Source: Candidatus Geothrix odensensis (GTDB lineage Bacteria > Acidobacteriota > Holophagae > Holophagales > Holophagaceae). From it: a stretch of 64,000 bases of DNA. Both the position numbers and the translations under genes were made by a program. The notes below the pieces were generated by a model. The model had not been told where the DNA came from. It saw only the letters and a program-made list of their open reading frames with translations, and ran no database searches. Position 1 is the stretch's first letter; each line of letters begins with the position of its first letter. This document shows positions 49,601 to 57,311 of this stretch, in pieces. The DNA lies in contig JADKCH010000002.1 in the NCBI GenBank assembly GCA_016714685.1, positions 124,001-188,000 of the forward strand, given 5' to 3'.

Positions 49601-49635
49601 ACCTGGTGGCGGAGCGGCTCTCTCCGTCGTCCTGA
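46612..49635 (+). CDS. Sigma-54-dependent transcriptional activator with large N-terminal region
   Basis: 1,007 residues. The C-terminal third is a complete enhancer-binding protein: Walker A GPTGTGKE near residue 724, the sigma-54 contact GAFTGA, Walker B TLFLDEV, the arginine-finger region, then a Fis-type helix-turn-helix at about 965-1000. The N-terminal ~690 residues are Trp/Pro/Ala-rich and partly helical (TPR-like around 330-420); I recognise no sensor domain. ATG 46612 overlaps aroA by seven bases, which fixes the start region. It may regulate the upstream TPR/PEGA genes, but no target is shown by sequence. Confidence 0.85.
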   Translation: MLRAAWLGDWKAPWGLDRGRRWGDPAWALAAISQAWLLGGHEGRWPRLKQEARRPQGPKASQAPVAFEAQPDPAWVALLRHGSTGAAPSLRGSREDELVAWAWEALLDGDGTPWMAAGSVLLDLPQRLRWVALLGAVDAGGTLHLPPYLDLVPAGWRSLPTGWWEFLLRSLDGEGRLLPEGPLDTGLPWPAIQGRAESILLPELPEDLVPHRASGWLHQGPDGAWMLDPRLRAWARGFGASPRGLEPLVPRNLGAGLPPESPLAEVLALRMPADPPPGWTPSLEADLQERTARPEPPPASGHPTWDRLRMRWGGEAAEPVPGYPAWGTTAHPCADPFHWMAEGLEASRACEPERALRAFTLAHAHFMRLGSSGWAARAASNAAFMGLQWADLPAHRRWADLRGPLPQPWHDHEAAQLADVYLDPSSALARIRSLVDTYPGFPPAWGLLAVHGLDRERWDLVREALPHVSGHPYARFLEAALGPLVEGPPEGADPEARLGWEAHRLFRGHGSSPSVWAAWRDCPNQVMRLELGLQVLERVPEERSALRLLALQTIADRADSSRHQRRLAALWPRPDSNEDPAPTLLFKDWLAGRETPTWIAWEEEGQVHSLGTGEAPPEGALSRLAKDGTLPPILQGGWVWRGHPLIWEGCPVGSVLLAQPAEQPPRSPLEPLLIAPWLARHRARRPAESLVESGLLWTDGTEPMASVLRELDRVAGSDLPVLILGPTGTGKELAATEVHRRSGRTGSLVAVNCSAFAEGLLESELFGHMKGAFTGADRERRGAIEMARGGTLFLDEVADLSPRLQSLLLRVLQEREIRRVGSDHAVKVDVRFIAATHRPLEELATAGAFRRDLLFRLQGAVLHLPPLADRRHEFPYLLPRLAIRAAQAVRRPIPALAPGLPQALARRPWPGNVRELLHALERAILRCEDGLLKPGHFPELDGPTLQARTWEEATRAFQRRLLLETLQSCGFRVAEAAEALGLARPALYATAKRLGVDLVAERLSPSS

Positions 49636-49642
49636 GCACCGG

Positions 49643-51439
49643 TCACACCCGTCGCCCGAAGCTCCGTTCCAGGTCATCCAGCGTGAGCTTCTTGATGATC
49701 GGGCGGCCGTGGGGACACGTGTTGGGCACCTCGCAGGCCAGCAGGTCCTGGACGAGGCCCAGGGCCAGCTCCGGGGGCAGGGCGTGGTGCTTCTTGATGG
49801 CGGCGCGGCAGGCCAGCTCAGCGTTGAGGTCGCGACGGAAGGCGTCGAGGTCCACACGGCCTTCCCGCTCGAGTCGTTCCAGCAGATCCTCCAGCAGGGC
49901 CTGGGGGTCGCGGTCCACCAGGAAATCGGGCAGCCCGCGCACCACCAGGGCGTCGGCGCCGAAAGGTTCTGCCTCCACGCCCGCGGCTTCCAGTTCCGCC
50001 AGGAAGGGCGTGAGCCGAGCCAGGGCCTCGGGGCCCAGCTGCACCACCCGGGACGGCAGCAGGGGCTGGATGGCGGGCGCATGGCGGCGCAGGAAGAGCC
50101 GCTCGAAGAGCACCCGCTCGTGAGCCACGTGCTGGTCCACGATCCAGAGCTCGGGGCCGCGCTCGCCGTCCACCTCCACCATGAGGTAGGTCTGCTGGAA
50201 GGAACCCAGGTAGCGGAGGCCGCCGGTGCCCAGGCCCTCGGCCACACTAGAAGGCGTGGGCTCGTAGGCGTAGACCGTCTCCAGGGGGCGGGTCGCGAAG
50301 GGGCTGGCCAGAGCCTGGTAGGCCCCCAGGGCGCCGCCGGAGTGCTCGGAGGACCAGAGCCGGGGGTGCTGCGGCGCCGCGCGGCGGGAGGGATCGAGGT
50401 CGAACTCCGCCTCCAGGGGCTTGGGTGGCAGCTCCAGCACCGAGGCGAGGCCGCCCCGCAGCTTGGCCCAGGCCTCCTCGGCGCCACCGCGCACCCAGGC
50501 GAAGATGCGCTGGGGCTCCCGGAAGCGCACCTCGGCCTTGGTGGGGTGCACGTTCACATCCACCGCCTCGGGGGGCAGCTCCAGGAAGAGCACCGCGGCA
50601 GGGTACGAGCCCTTGGCGAAGGTTCCGGACCAGGCCTCCGCCAGGGCGGCCAGCAGCAGGCGGTCCCGCACCGCCCGGCCGTTCACGAAGAGGTAGAGGT
50701 GGTTGCGGTCGCGGAAGCTGAGATCCGGCGGCGACACGAAACCCCGCAGCTGCCACGGGGATTCACCGTTCACGAAGGGCACCAGGCGGGCCAGCTTCTC
50801 ACCCAGCAGGGGCGCCAGGCGCAGACCTGGGTCCTCCACGGGCGGCAGCACCAGCGGCGTGCCGCGATCGGGCCGGATGGTCCAGTGGACGCCCGGCGCG
50901 CTGAGGGCCAGCCGCGCGACCACGCCCCAAAGCTGGGCGTGTTCCGTGTCCGTGGATTTCAGGAAGCGGCGGCGGGCCGGCAGCTGGGCGAAGAGATCCC
51001 GCACCGACACGGTGGTTCCCCGGCTACGGGCCGTGGGGGTCACGCCCTTGATCACGCCGAACTCGGAGCGCAGTCGGTGCCCGGCGCCCTCCGCCTCGGC
51101 GCTGGTGAGCTCGAAGCGGCTCACGCTGGCGATGCTGGGCAGGGCCTCGCCGCGGAATCCGAAGGTGCCCAGGTGGCCGAGGTCTTCCGCCGTGCGCACC
51201 TTGCTGGTGGCGTGGCGCTCCAGGGCCAGGTAGAGGTCGTCCCGGGCCATGCCCGACCCGTCGTCCGCCACCTCCAGCAGGCGCTTGCCGCCCTCCTCCC
51301 AGGCCACCTCGATGCTCGTGGCACCGGCATCCAGGGCGTTCTCCACCAGCTCCTTGAGGACCGAGGCGGGCCGCTCGACGACCTCGCCCGCCGCGATCTG
51401 ATTCGCAACCTGGTCGGGGAGGATTCGGATCTTGGCCAT
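49643..51439 (-). CDS. mutL: DNA mismatch repair protein MutL
   Basis: Connects mismatch recognition to strand removal. The 598 residues show the GHKL ATPase motifs (ELVENALDAGA, DDGSGM, GFRGEALPSI), the transducer domain and a C-terminal dimerisation domain with the CPHGRP segment. The DQHVAHERVLFER motif lies in the C-terminal domain. ATG 51439 has no clear ribosome site upstream, whereas a displaced start copy further up has one. The region upstream is full of start-copy repeats. Confidence 0.96.
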   Translation of the reverse strand: MAKIRILPDQVANQIAAGEVVERPASVLKELVENALDAGATSIEVAWEEGGKRLLEVADDGSGMARDDLYLALERHATSKVRTAEDLGHLGTFGFRGEALPSIASVSRFELTSAEAEGAGHRLRSEFGVIKGVTPTARSRGTTVSVRDLFAQLPARRRFLKSTDTEHAQLWGVVARLALSAPGVHWTIRPDRGTPLVLPPVEDPGLRLAPLLGEKLARLVPFVNGESPWQLRGFVSPPDLSFRDRNHLYLFVNGRAVRDRLLLAALAEAWSGTFAKGSYPAAVLFLELPPEAVDVNVHPTKAEVRFREPQRIFAWVRGGAEEAWAKLRGGLASVLELPPKPLEAEFDLDPSRRAAPQHPRLWSSEHSGGALGAYQALASPFATRPLETVYAYEPTPSSVAEGLGTGGLRYLGSFQQTYLMVEVDGERGPELWIVDQHVAHERVLFERLFLRRHAPAIQPLLPSRVVQLGPEALARLTPFLAELEAAGVEAEPFGADALVVRGLPDFLVDRDPQALLEDLLERLEREGRVDLDAFRRDLNAELACRAAIKKHHALPPELALGLVQDLLACEVPNTCPHGRPIIKKLTLDDLERSFGRRV

Positions 51440-51505
51440 GGGATCAGTCTAGATCGTGGATCGGCGGTCGGGTCGTCATCTGGCTGCCCGCGATCGCAGC
51501 CTCCC
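51387..51505. repeat. 119-bp direct repeat, copy A (covers the mutL start)
   Basis: Bases 51387-51505 are identical to 51570-51688, a period of 183. This copy includes the first ~17 codons of mutL and its immediate upstream sequence. Confidence 0.95.
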
Positions 51506-51569
51506 CTGGAGCCTGCTCCTGCTCACACCGCGCCTCCGGCTTGCGTTCGCAGAGCGGGGCCCCCCCTCA

Positions 51570-51688
51570 CCCGCCGCGATCTGATTCGCAACCTGGTCGG
51601 GGAGGATTCGGATCTTGGCCATGGGATCAGTCTAGATCGTGGATCGGCGGTCGGGTCGTCATCTGGCTGCCCGCGATCGCAGCCTCCC
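51570..51688 (-). repeat. mutL: 119-bp direct repeat, copy B (second mutL start)
   Basis: Identical to copy A, so it contains a second start codon and the first ~17 codons (MAKIRILPDQVANQIAAG) of mutL, then runs out of homology. A 13-base sequence CGCAGAGCGGGGC occurs at 51548-51560, before this copy, and again at 51688-51700, before the third copy. Confidence 0.92.
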
Positions 51689-51700
51689 GCAGAGCGGGGC

Positions 51701-51770
51701 ACCCTTCGCCCCCGACGATCTGGTTGGCCACCTGGTCGGGCAGGATCCTGGTGCGGGACATGGCCATGAA
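51701..51770 (-). pseudogene. mutL: Diverged orphan 5' end of mutL, copy C
   Basis: Reading on the minus strand, ATG at about 51764 encodes MSRTRILPDQVANQIVGGE, clearly the MutL start, but with many base differences from copies A and B; GAGG lies upstream. It is therefore homologous but from a distinct allele. The region 51440-51816 otherwise holds only repeats and the upstream part of the next gene. Confidence 0.75.
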
Positions 51771-51816
51771 ACGATCAGGCCTCGGAAAGGGGTGCTCGGT
51801 CCGGCAGACTAGGGTC

Positions 51817-54348
51817 ATGAACCGCCACCGCCTCCTGCCCTGTTTCGCGCTCCTGCCCGCCCTGCTCCAGGCTGCGCCCCGCACCCAGGCCCCCGATGCC
51901 GCCTGGATCACCTTCACCACGGCACACTACCGGATCCACTGCCCCAGAGCCTTCGAGGCCTTTGGCCAGGAAGTGGCTGGACGCGCAGAGGGGATCCACG
52001 CGCAGTATCTGGGGCTGATCGGTTTCGCCTACGAGCAGCCCATGGATATCGTGATCCTGGATCCCGTCATGGAAGCCAACGGCATGGCCTTCCCGATCCT
52101 CCAGCGGCCCCACGTGGTGCTCTGGAAGACCGAGCCCGAGCCGGATTCCGCCATCGGCCACCACCACGGCTGGGCGGAGCTGCTGGTCACCCATGAGCTG
52201 GCGCACATGCACCACCTGCTGCGCCCCGCCCGCAAGCCCAGCCTGTGGCGGCGCTGGACCGCGGCCCTGGGCCCACTCACGGAGAAATCACCCCGCTGGG
52301 TCATCGAGGGCTACGCCACCCTCATCGAAGGGAAGCTGACGGGCAGCGGCCGGCCCCACAGCGCCATCCGCGCCTCGGTGCTGCGCCAGTGGGCCCTGGA
52401 GGGCAAGCTGCCCACCTACGAGGCCCTCAGCGGCATGGACGGCTTCCTGGGCGGCAGCATGGCCTACCTGGGCGGCAGCGCCTACCTCGAGTGGCTGGAG
52501 GCGAAGGCCGGGGATCCGAAGGCGCTCCAAACCCTCTGGGTGCGCCTGGCGGGCAAGCGCGACTTCGAGGCCTCGTTCCGGGCCACCTTCGGCTTCGGGC
52601 CCAGGGACGGCTACCAGCGCTTCTGCGCCGAGCTCACCCACACCGCCCTGGAGCTCGAGCGCCGGTCGAAGGCCGAAGGGCTGAGACAGGGCGAGGTGGT
52701 CGCCCAGCTGGGCGGCTGGGCCACGGACCTGGCCCTCAGCCCCGATGGGACGAAACTCCTTGCCCGGGTGCTGGACCCCAAGAAGCCCGGACTCTACGTC
52801 TGGGATCTGACGACCCCCAAGGCGCCCAAGGCCGCCAAGAAGGATCCCGACGAACCGGAAGACCACGCCCCGCTGGTGCCCGTGCTCCCCCCCAACCGCC
52901 GCCTGGGGCGCGTCCATGGCGCGCTGCCCTGGAAGCCGGTCTGGACCTCGTCCCAGACCATCGCCTACCAGCTGCGCCTGCCGGATTCCGAAGGCGTACT
53001 ACGACCGCAGGGCCGCCAGTGGAGCCTGGGAGGGCAGCCCACCCCCGTCCCCCCGGACACCGCCAGGTCCCGCCCGACCTGGAAGGAAGTGGACGGCATC
53101 TGGAACCTGGTGGATGCGGCCGGCCGGCCGCTCACCCGCACCCTGGCCGCGGCCTGGAATCCCACCGCCACGCCCGACGGCAAGTGGATCTACTACACCC
53201 AGCTCAGCGCCTCGGGCCTGCAGATCCGCCGGCTCGACGCCACGCAGCCGCCCCTGGAGGCGAGGCCCCTGCCCGCCGATCCCGCACCCCTCGTGAAGGA
53301 CCTGGTGCTACCGAGGGCCGACGAGCCCAGCCCACTCCCCGCGCCGGTCCCCGTGGAACCCCAGCCCTACCGGGTGGGGCCGAGCCACGACACCTTCTCG
53401 CTGGTGGGCTACAGCAGCACACCCTCGGGCAACAGCTACCAGCTCGGGGCCGGGGGCAACGACATCCTCGGCCGCCTGAACTGGCAGGTTCTGGCGGGCT
53501 TCGGCAACGCCGCGGGGCCCCGCGGGGGCATGCTGGGCGCGGCCTGGCGCGGCTGGAGCTGGGCGCCCTCCCTGCAGATCTTCTCCACACTCGAACGCCC
53601 CTTCTACCAGGACCACCTGGCCATCCGGGGCTTCGACCGCGAGCGCCGGGGCGCCGAACTGGCCCTGGAGCACGTCGACCAGGGCCGTCCCGGGTTCACC
53701 CTGCGTCCCGTGGCGGCCTTCGAGCGCGTCCTGCCCGTCGACGCGGAGGGCTTCCCCCGCGCCCTGGGCGGGGTGGAGGCCACGCTCGGCAGCTTCTGGA
53801 GTTGGGATCGCCAGGGGCTCCGCGCCTCCGCAGCGCTCCGCGAGTTCGGGGGCCGGACCGGCGGCCAGTCTTGGACCCTCACGCGCCTCTCCCTCCGCGC
53901 CGGCTGGATCAACCCCTGGGCGCCCATCACCCTCGAGGCCGAGTCGGGCCGCATCGGCGGTGATCCCTCCGCCCATGACCGCTTCCACCTCGGCGGCGTC
54001 CCCACCTCCCTGCTCCCCACCTCCCTGGACGCCAACCGGGTGGTGCAGGCGGCCCTGCCCGCCTACACCACCACGGGCAACCGCCTCCAGCGCCTGCGCG
54101 GCGAGCTGGGGCACGGCGCCTTCCACGCCTATGTGGAGCACGCCACCCTCTGGCAGGACTCGGCGGCCCGCCCCTCCGCCCAGCGCGTGGTGGGCCTCGA
54201 GCTGGACAGCCGCGCCCTCGGCCTGCCCATGGACGTGCTCCGGCGGCTGGCCGGCAATCTCTCCTTCACGCTGGGCCTCCACCGCCCCCTGGATGGCCTC
54301 ATGAAGGACCGCACCGTGGGGACCTTGAGTGTGATCGTGCGACCTTAG
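51817..54348 (+). CDS. Peptidase MA-like metalloprotease with propeller and outer-membrane barrel region
   Basis: 843 residues. A signal peptide ends near residue 20. Then a zinc-peptidase domain with HELAH at 126-130 and a downstream Glu at about 164 in VIEGYA, the gluzincin pattern of peptidase MA-like proteins. Next come TolB/WD40-like propeller repeats (LALSPDGTKLLARV, WNPTATPDGKWIYYTQ) and a C-terminal stretch of amphipathic strands like an outer-membrane barrel. The stop TAG (54346-54348) lies inside the left end of the MITE-like element. Substrate unknown; surface or periplasmic action is inferred. Confidence 0.75.
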   Translation: MNRHRLLPCFALLPALLQAAPRTQAPDAAWITFTTAHYRIHCPRAFEAFGQEVAGRAEGIHAQYLGLIGFAYEQPMDIVILDPVMEANGMAFPILQRPHVVLWKTEPEPDSAIGHHHGWAELLVTHELAHMHHLLRPARKPSLWRRWTAALGPLTEKSPRWVIEGYATLIEGKLTGSGRPHSAIRASVLRQWALEGKLPTYEALSGMDGFLGGSMAYLGGSAYLEWLEAKAGDPKALQTLWVRLAGKRDFEASFRATFGFGPRDGYQRFCAELTHTALELERRSKAEGLRQGEVVAQLGGWATDLALSPDGTKLLARVLDPKKPGLYVWDLTTPKAPKAAKKDPDEPEDHAPLVPVLPPNRRLGRVHGALPWKPVWTSSQTIAYQLRLPDSEGVLRPQGRQWSLGGQPTPVPPDTARSRPTWKEVDGIWNLVDAAGRPLTRTLAAAWNPTATPDGKWIYYTQLSASGLQIRRLDATQPPLEARPLPADPAPLVKDLVLPRADEPSPLPAPVPVEPQPYRVGPSHDTFSLVGYSSTPSGNSYQLGAGGNDILGRLNWQVLAGFGNAAGPRGGMLGAAWRGWSWAPSLQIFSTLERPFYQDHLAIRGFDRERRGAELALEHVDQGRPGFTLRPVAAFERVLPVDAEGFPRALGGVEATLGSFWSWDRQGLRASAALREFGGRTGGQSWTLTRLSLRAGWINPWAPITLEAESGRIGGDPSAHDRFHLGGVPTSLLPTSLDANRVVQAALPAYTTTGNRLQRLRGELGHGAFHAYVEHATLWQDSAARPSAQRVVGLELDSRALGLPMDVLRRLAGNLSFTLGLHRPLDGLMKDRTVGTLSVIVRP

Positions 54349-54573
54349 GAGTGTGTCCAGGTAATCGATAGGGGCTGCATTGATGGCAAAGGGTTTCCGG
54401 CCGGGGGGGAGGGGGGGTTGGGGGGGGGCCCTTTGCCATCAACCTCGGGCTGGGGCGGGCCGGGGCGGCGTCAGGCTCCTCGGCCTGAACCGCCAAGGCC
54501 TTCGTCGCCTTCCTTGCCTCCCTCGGCTGGCGCCCCAGTGCAGCCCCCACCCATGACCTGGATACACTCCTAA
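54345..54573. mobile_element. MITE-like element, 229 bp
   Basis: Ends are near-perfect inverted repeats: TTAGGAGTGTGTCCAGGT at 54345-54362 and, on the other strand, TTAGGAGTGTATCCAGGT at 54573-54556 (17 of 18 match); weaker similarity continues inward to about 45 bases (GGGGCTGCA). Inside is a second, perfect 14-base inverted repeat (TTGATGGCAAAGGG at 54380-54393 and 54429-54442). It encodes nothing and sits exactly between two plus-strand genes, supplying the stop codon of the first. No transposase with these ends is in the window. Confidence 0.65.
54401..54428 (+). other. G-run tract with four-strand (G-quadruplex) potential
   Basis: Three runs of at least seven G separated by A and TT lie in the loop of the 14-base inverted repeat. 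Such runs can fold as G-quadruplexes and are also prone to sequencing or replication slippage, so their exact lengths are uncertain. Confidence 0.7.
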
Positions 54574-54590
54574 CCCTCGCCAGGGCCCCC

Positions 54591-55772
54591 ATGTCCTTCC
54601 TCATCGCGCTTGTCATCATCCTCCTGGTCCAGTGGCTCCATTTGCGGCTGCTGCGGCTGGAAGTGCCGAAGCGCGCCGTTCCCTGGCTGCCCTGGATTCT
54701 CGTGGGGCTGCACCTGCCCTTGATCGTCTTCGCCGTGCTCCGCGCCATGGGCATCAGCGGACCGGGCAGCCTGCCCCTGCTGCGCTCCCTGGCCCGGGCC
54801 GGGTTCTACTTCCAGGCCTTCACGGTCCTGCACCTGCTCATCGCCATGCTGGCCGAATGGGGCTGGCGGCTCTGGCGCCTCCGGAACCAGGATGGCGAGG
54901 GGGACACCCCGCCAGACGCCGGACGCCGGGCCTTCCTGCGGACGGCGGCCCTGGCCAGCACCGGGGCCGCCCTCGCCGTGGGCGTGGTGGGCGCCCGGCA
55001 GGCCTACGGTGATCCGGAGATCACCCGGACGACCGTCGCCTTTCCCGACCTGCCTCCCGGCCTGGATGGGCTGCGGATCGCCCACCTGAGCGACCTCCAC
55101 GCGGGGCCCCTGGTGGGCGCGGCAACGCTGCGCCGCTGGCGGGAGCTCACCGAGCGGGAGCGGCCGGAACTGCTGCTGCTCACGGGAGATCTCGTGGACA
55201 GCAGGCCGGAGGAGCTGGCGCCCCTGCTCGAGGCCTTCGAGGGCTTCCTGCCGCCCCTGGGCCGCTTCGCCGTGCTGGGCAACCACGACTTCTTCGATGA
55301 TCCCCGGCCCATCTGGCGGGACCTGGAGGCCGCTGGCATCCGCTGCCTGGAGAACGCGGCGGCCCTGGTCCAGCGGGGCGGCTCGACCCTGGCCGTGCTG
55401 GGTCTGCAGGATCCCATGGCGCGGAACGGCCGCTTCCGCCGCCTGGTCTTCGGCCCGGGCCCCCGGCCGGCCGAAGCGGCCCGGGACCTGCCCGCGGAAG
55501 CCTTCCGCATCTGCATGAACCACCGGCCCAGCGAGTGGGAGCAGGCCCTGGCCGCCGGGGCGCGGCTCACCCTCTCCGGGCACACCCACGGTGGCCAGAT
55601 CAACCCCATCCCGGGCTGGAGCAGCGCGAACCTCATCGGGCCCCGCACGGCCGGCCTCTACCGCGAGGGCGAAGACCTGCTCTACGTCAGCCGCGGCCTG
55701 GGCGTCGTGGGCCTGCCCATCCGCATCGCCGCCGTCCCCGAGATCGCCATCCTCACGCTGAGGCGGGGCTAG
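54591..55772 (+). CDS. Membrane metallophosphoesterase (YkoQ/YaeI type)
   Basis: 393 residues: three predicted N-terminal membrane helices, a Tat-like RRAFLRT stretch before a further hydrophobic segment (about 112-132), then a calcineurin-like phosphoesterase domain with HLSDLH, GDLVD, GNHD, and SGHTHGGQ, which bind two metals. Relatives hydrolyse phosphodiesters or lipid pyrophosphates such as UDP-diacylglucosamine; the substrate here is not known. The 3' end overlaps the convergent anti-sigma gene by four bases. Confidence 0.88.
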   Translation: MSFLIALVIILLVQWLHLRLLRLEVPKRAVPWLPWILVGLHLPLIVFAVLRAMGISGPGSLPLLRSLARAGFYFQAFTVLHLLIAMLAEWGWRLWRLRNQDGEGDTPPDAGRRAFLRTAALASTGAALAVGVVGARQAYGDPEITRTTVAFPDLPPGLDGLRIAHLSDLHAGPLVGAATLRRWRELTERERPELLLLTGDLVDSRPEELAPLLEAFEGFLPPLGRFAVLGNHDFFDDPRPIWRDLEAAGIRCLENAAALVQRGGSTLAVLGLQDPMARNGRFRRLVFGPGPRPAEAARDLPAEAFRICMNHRPSEWEQALAAGARLTLSGHTHGGQINPIPGWSSANLIGPRTAGLYREGEDLLYVSRGLGVVGLPIRIAAVPEIAILTLRRG

Positions 55773-56017
55773 GACTTACGCAGCGCCGCCTGGACCCGGG
55801 CCAGAGCCTCGTTGGCCGCCTCCGGCGCCTCCGGGGGCGGCGCCAGCGAAGTCTTGGCCAGGCCGGGCAGGGCCTCCAGACCCCGCTGGAAAGCCGCGCA
55901 GACCCGGCACAGCAGCAGGTGGAGCCAGATTCCAAGCCGGCGCGACAGCGGCAACGTCCCTTCGGCGTACTCGGTGAGGTCGGTCTGGACGTCATGGCAT
56001 GAGGGCAGGAGCTTCAT
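55769..56017 (-). CDS. Short zinc-finger-type anti-sigma factor
   Basis: 82 residues with a His/Cys pattern of the zf-HC2 anti-sigma domain (SCHDVQ ... LLCRVCAAF, i.e. C-x-H then C-x-x-C). It lacks a membrane helix, so it is probably soluble. It overlaps the ECF sigma gene by four bases (ATGA) and ends the hvf operon. Probably holds the sigma factor inactive until metal or redox change at its cysteines; that is inference. Confidence 0.75.
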   Translation of the reverse strand: MKLLPSCHDVQTDLTEYAEGTLPLSRRLGIWLHLLLCRVCAAFQRGLEALPGLAKTSLAPPPEAPEAANEALARVQAALRKS

Positions 56018-56631
56018 GCGCGGCCTCCCAGGACATGGGCGCGGAGCCGCGCCTGCAGCAGCACCCGCGCCCGGTGGAGGCGCTGGCGGACCGTGCCGTG
56101 GGTCAGCTGGAGGTGCCGGGCGATGTCGTCCGTCTCCCAGTCCTCCAGGTCCTTCAACACGAACACGATCCGGTGCGAATCCGGGAGCTCGTCCAGGGCC
56201 CGGTTCAGGCACGCCCGCAGCTCCTGGCGTTCGACCAGATCGTGGGCCTGGGCCTCCACCTGCCACTCCGGCAGGCGCTCGGCCTCGGCGTGGTGGCCCC
56301 GCCCGTCGAAGGGTCCCAGGGCCAGCGGCTCCGGGCGCTCCATGTCGTGGATGCGCACCCGGCTGCGGCGGACCATCAGGGCCGCGTTCAGGCAGACCTT
56401 GTAGCCCCAGCTGCTGAACCGGCTGCGTCCTTCGAACTTCGGCAGGTCGCGGTGGATGCTCATGAGGGCGTCCTGGAGCGCATCCTGGGTGTCGGCGGTG
56501 TTGCCCAGGATGCGGTGGATCCCGTTGTGGAAGAGGGAGAGGTGCGGAGTGACGAGCGCGCCGAAGGCATCCGAGTCGCCGGCGGCGGCTCGCTCGATCA
56601 GTTCCGATTCCGTGGGGGGAGCTTCCGACAT
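56014..56631 (-). CDS. RNA polymerase ECF sigma factor
   Basis: 205 residues with sigma region 2 (FHNGIHRILGNTADTQDALQ and FEGRSRFSSWGYKVCLN in part) and region 4 (LPDSHRIVFVLKDLEDW, IARHLQLTHGTVRQRLHRA). The linker is longer than usual. It follows yceI by 41 bases and couples to the anti-sigma gene. Its position at the end of the hvfABC operon suggests it drives that operon in response to metal stress. Confidence 0.93.
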   Translation of the reverse strand: MSEAPPTESELIERAAAGDSDAFGALVTPHLSLFHNGIHRILGNTADTQDALQDALMSIHRDLPKFEGRSRFSSWGYKVCLNAALMVRRSRVRIHDMERPEPLALGPFDGRGHHAEAERLPEWQVEAQAHDLVERQELRACLNRALDELPDSHRIVFVLKDLEDWETDDIARHLQLTHGTVRQRLHRARVLLQARLRAHVLGGRA

Positions 56632-56672
56632 GCCGCTGCCAGTGTCGGCGGCGGCGGCGGGGCGGGCAAGCG

Positions 56673-57293
56673 CTACTTCCTGCTGCCGGCGCCGGACCTC
56701 TTCACCACGGGCGCCTTGGCCGGCGCCGCCTCGAAGAAGCCCACCAACAACAGGTCCAGCTCCACCTGGCGTTTCAGGCTGATCTTGGCGGCCACGCTGT
56801 CGGCACCCACCCCATAGTCCAGCCGGTCCAGGGGCAGGGTGGCCCGGTAGGACCAGGTGCGGACGTCGGCCCCATTCATGCCCTCCGCAGCCATGAAGGG
56901 GAGTTCCAGGTCCCGGGTCACGCCATGCATGGCGAGGCTGCCGCGCACGATCACACGGTCGCCATCGCGGCGCACCTCCTTCGAGGTGAAGGTGATCTTC
57001 GGGTACTTGGCTGCGTCGAAGAAGTCGTCGCTGCGCAGGTGTTCGTCGCGCTTGCCGTTGGCGGTGTTGATGGAGCGCGCGTCGATGTCGATCCTGACGC
57101 GGGCGCCCTCCAGTGTGGCGGGGTCGCCCTGGATGTCGGCCTTGAAGCGCGTGAAGCGCCCCGGCACGTCGAAAAGCAGGGTCGAGGCCTTGAATCCGAT
57201 CACGGTGTGGTTGTCGTCCACGCGGAAGACTCGGCTCTGGGCCAAGAGTGGAGCCACCAGCAGCAGGGCCGGCAGGAGGAAGCGGAAGCGCAT
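56673..57293 (-). CDS. YceI family periplasmic lipid-binding-like protein
   Basis: 206 residues: signal peptide (about 1-19), then the YceI beta-barrel lipocalin-like fold with HTVIGFKAS, GRFTRFKADI, IDIDARSINTANGKRDEHL and FFDAAKYPKITF (in part) motifs. The family binds isoprenoid lipids and is often near quinone or redox-stress genes. It lies 18 bases after the corrected hvfC end, 41 before the sigma gene. A basic C-terminal tail (KRSGAGSRK) is extra. Confidence 0.92.
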   Translation of the reverse strand: MRFRFLLPALLLVAPLLAQSRVFRVDDNHTVIGFKASTLLFDVPGRFTRFKADIQGDPATLEGARVRIDIDARSINTANGKRDEHLRSDDFFDAAKYPKITFTSKEVRRDGDRVIVRGSLAMHGVTRDLELPFMAAEGMNGADVRTWSYRATLPLDRLDYGVGADSVAAKISLKRQVELDLLLVGFFEAAPAKAPVVKRSGAGSRK

Positions 57294-57311
57294 GGGGGCC
57301 TCGGGATTTGG

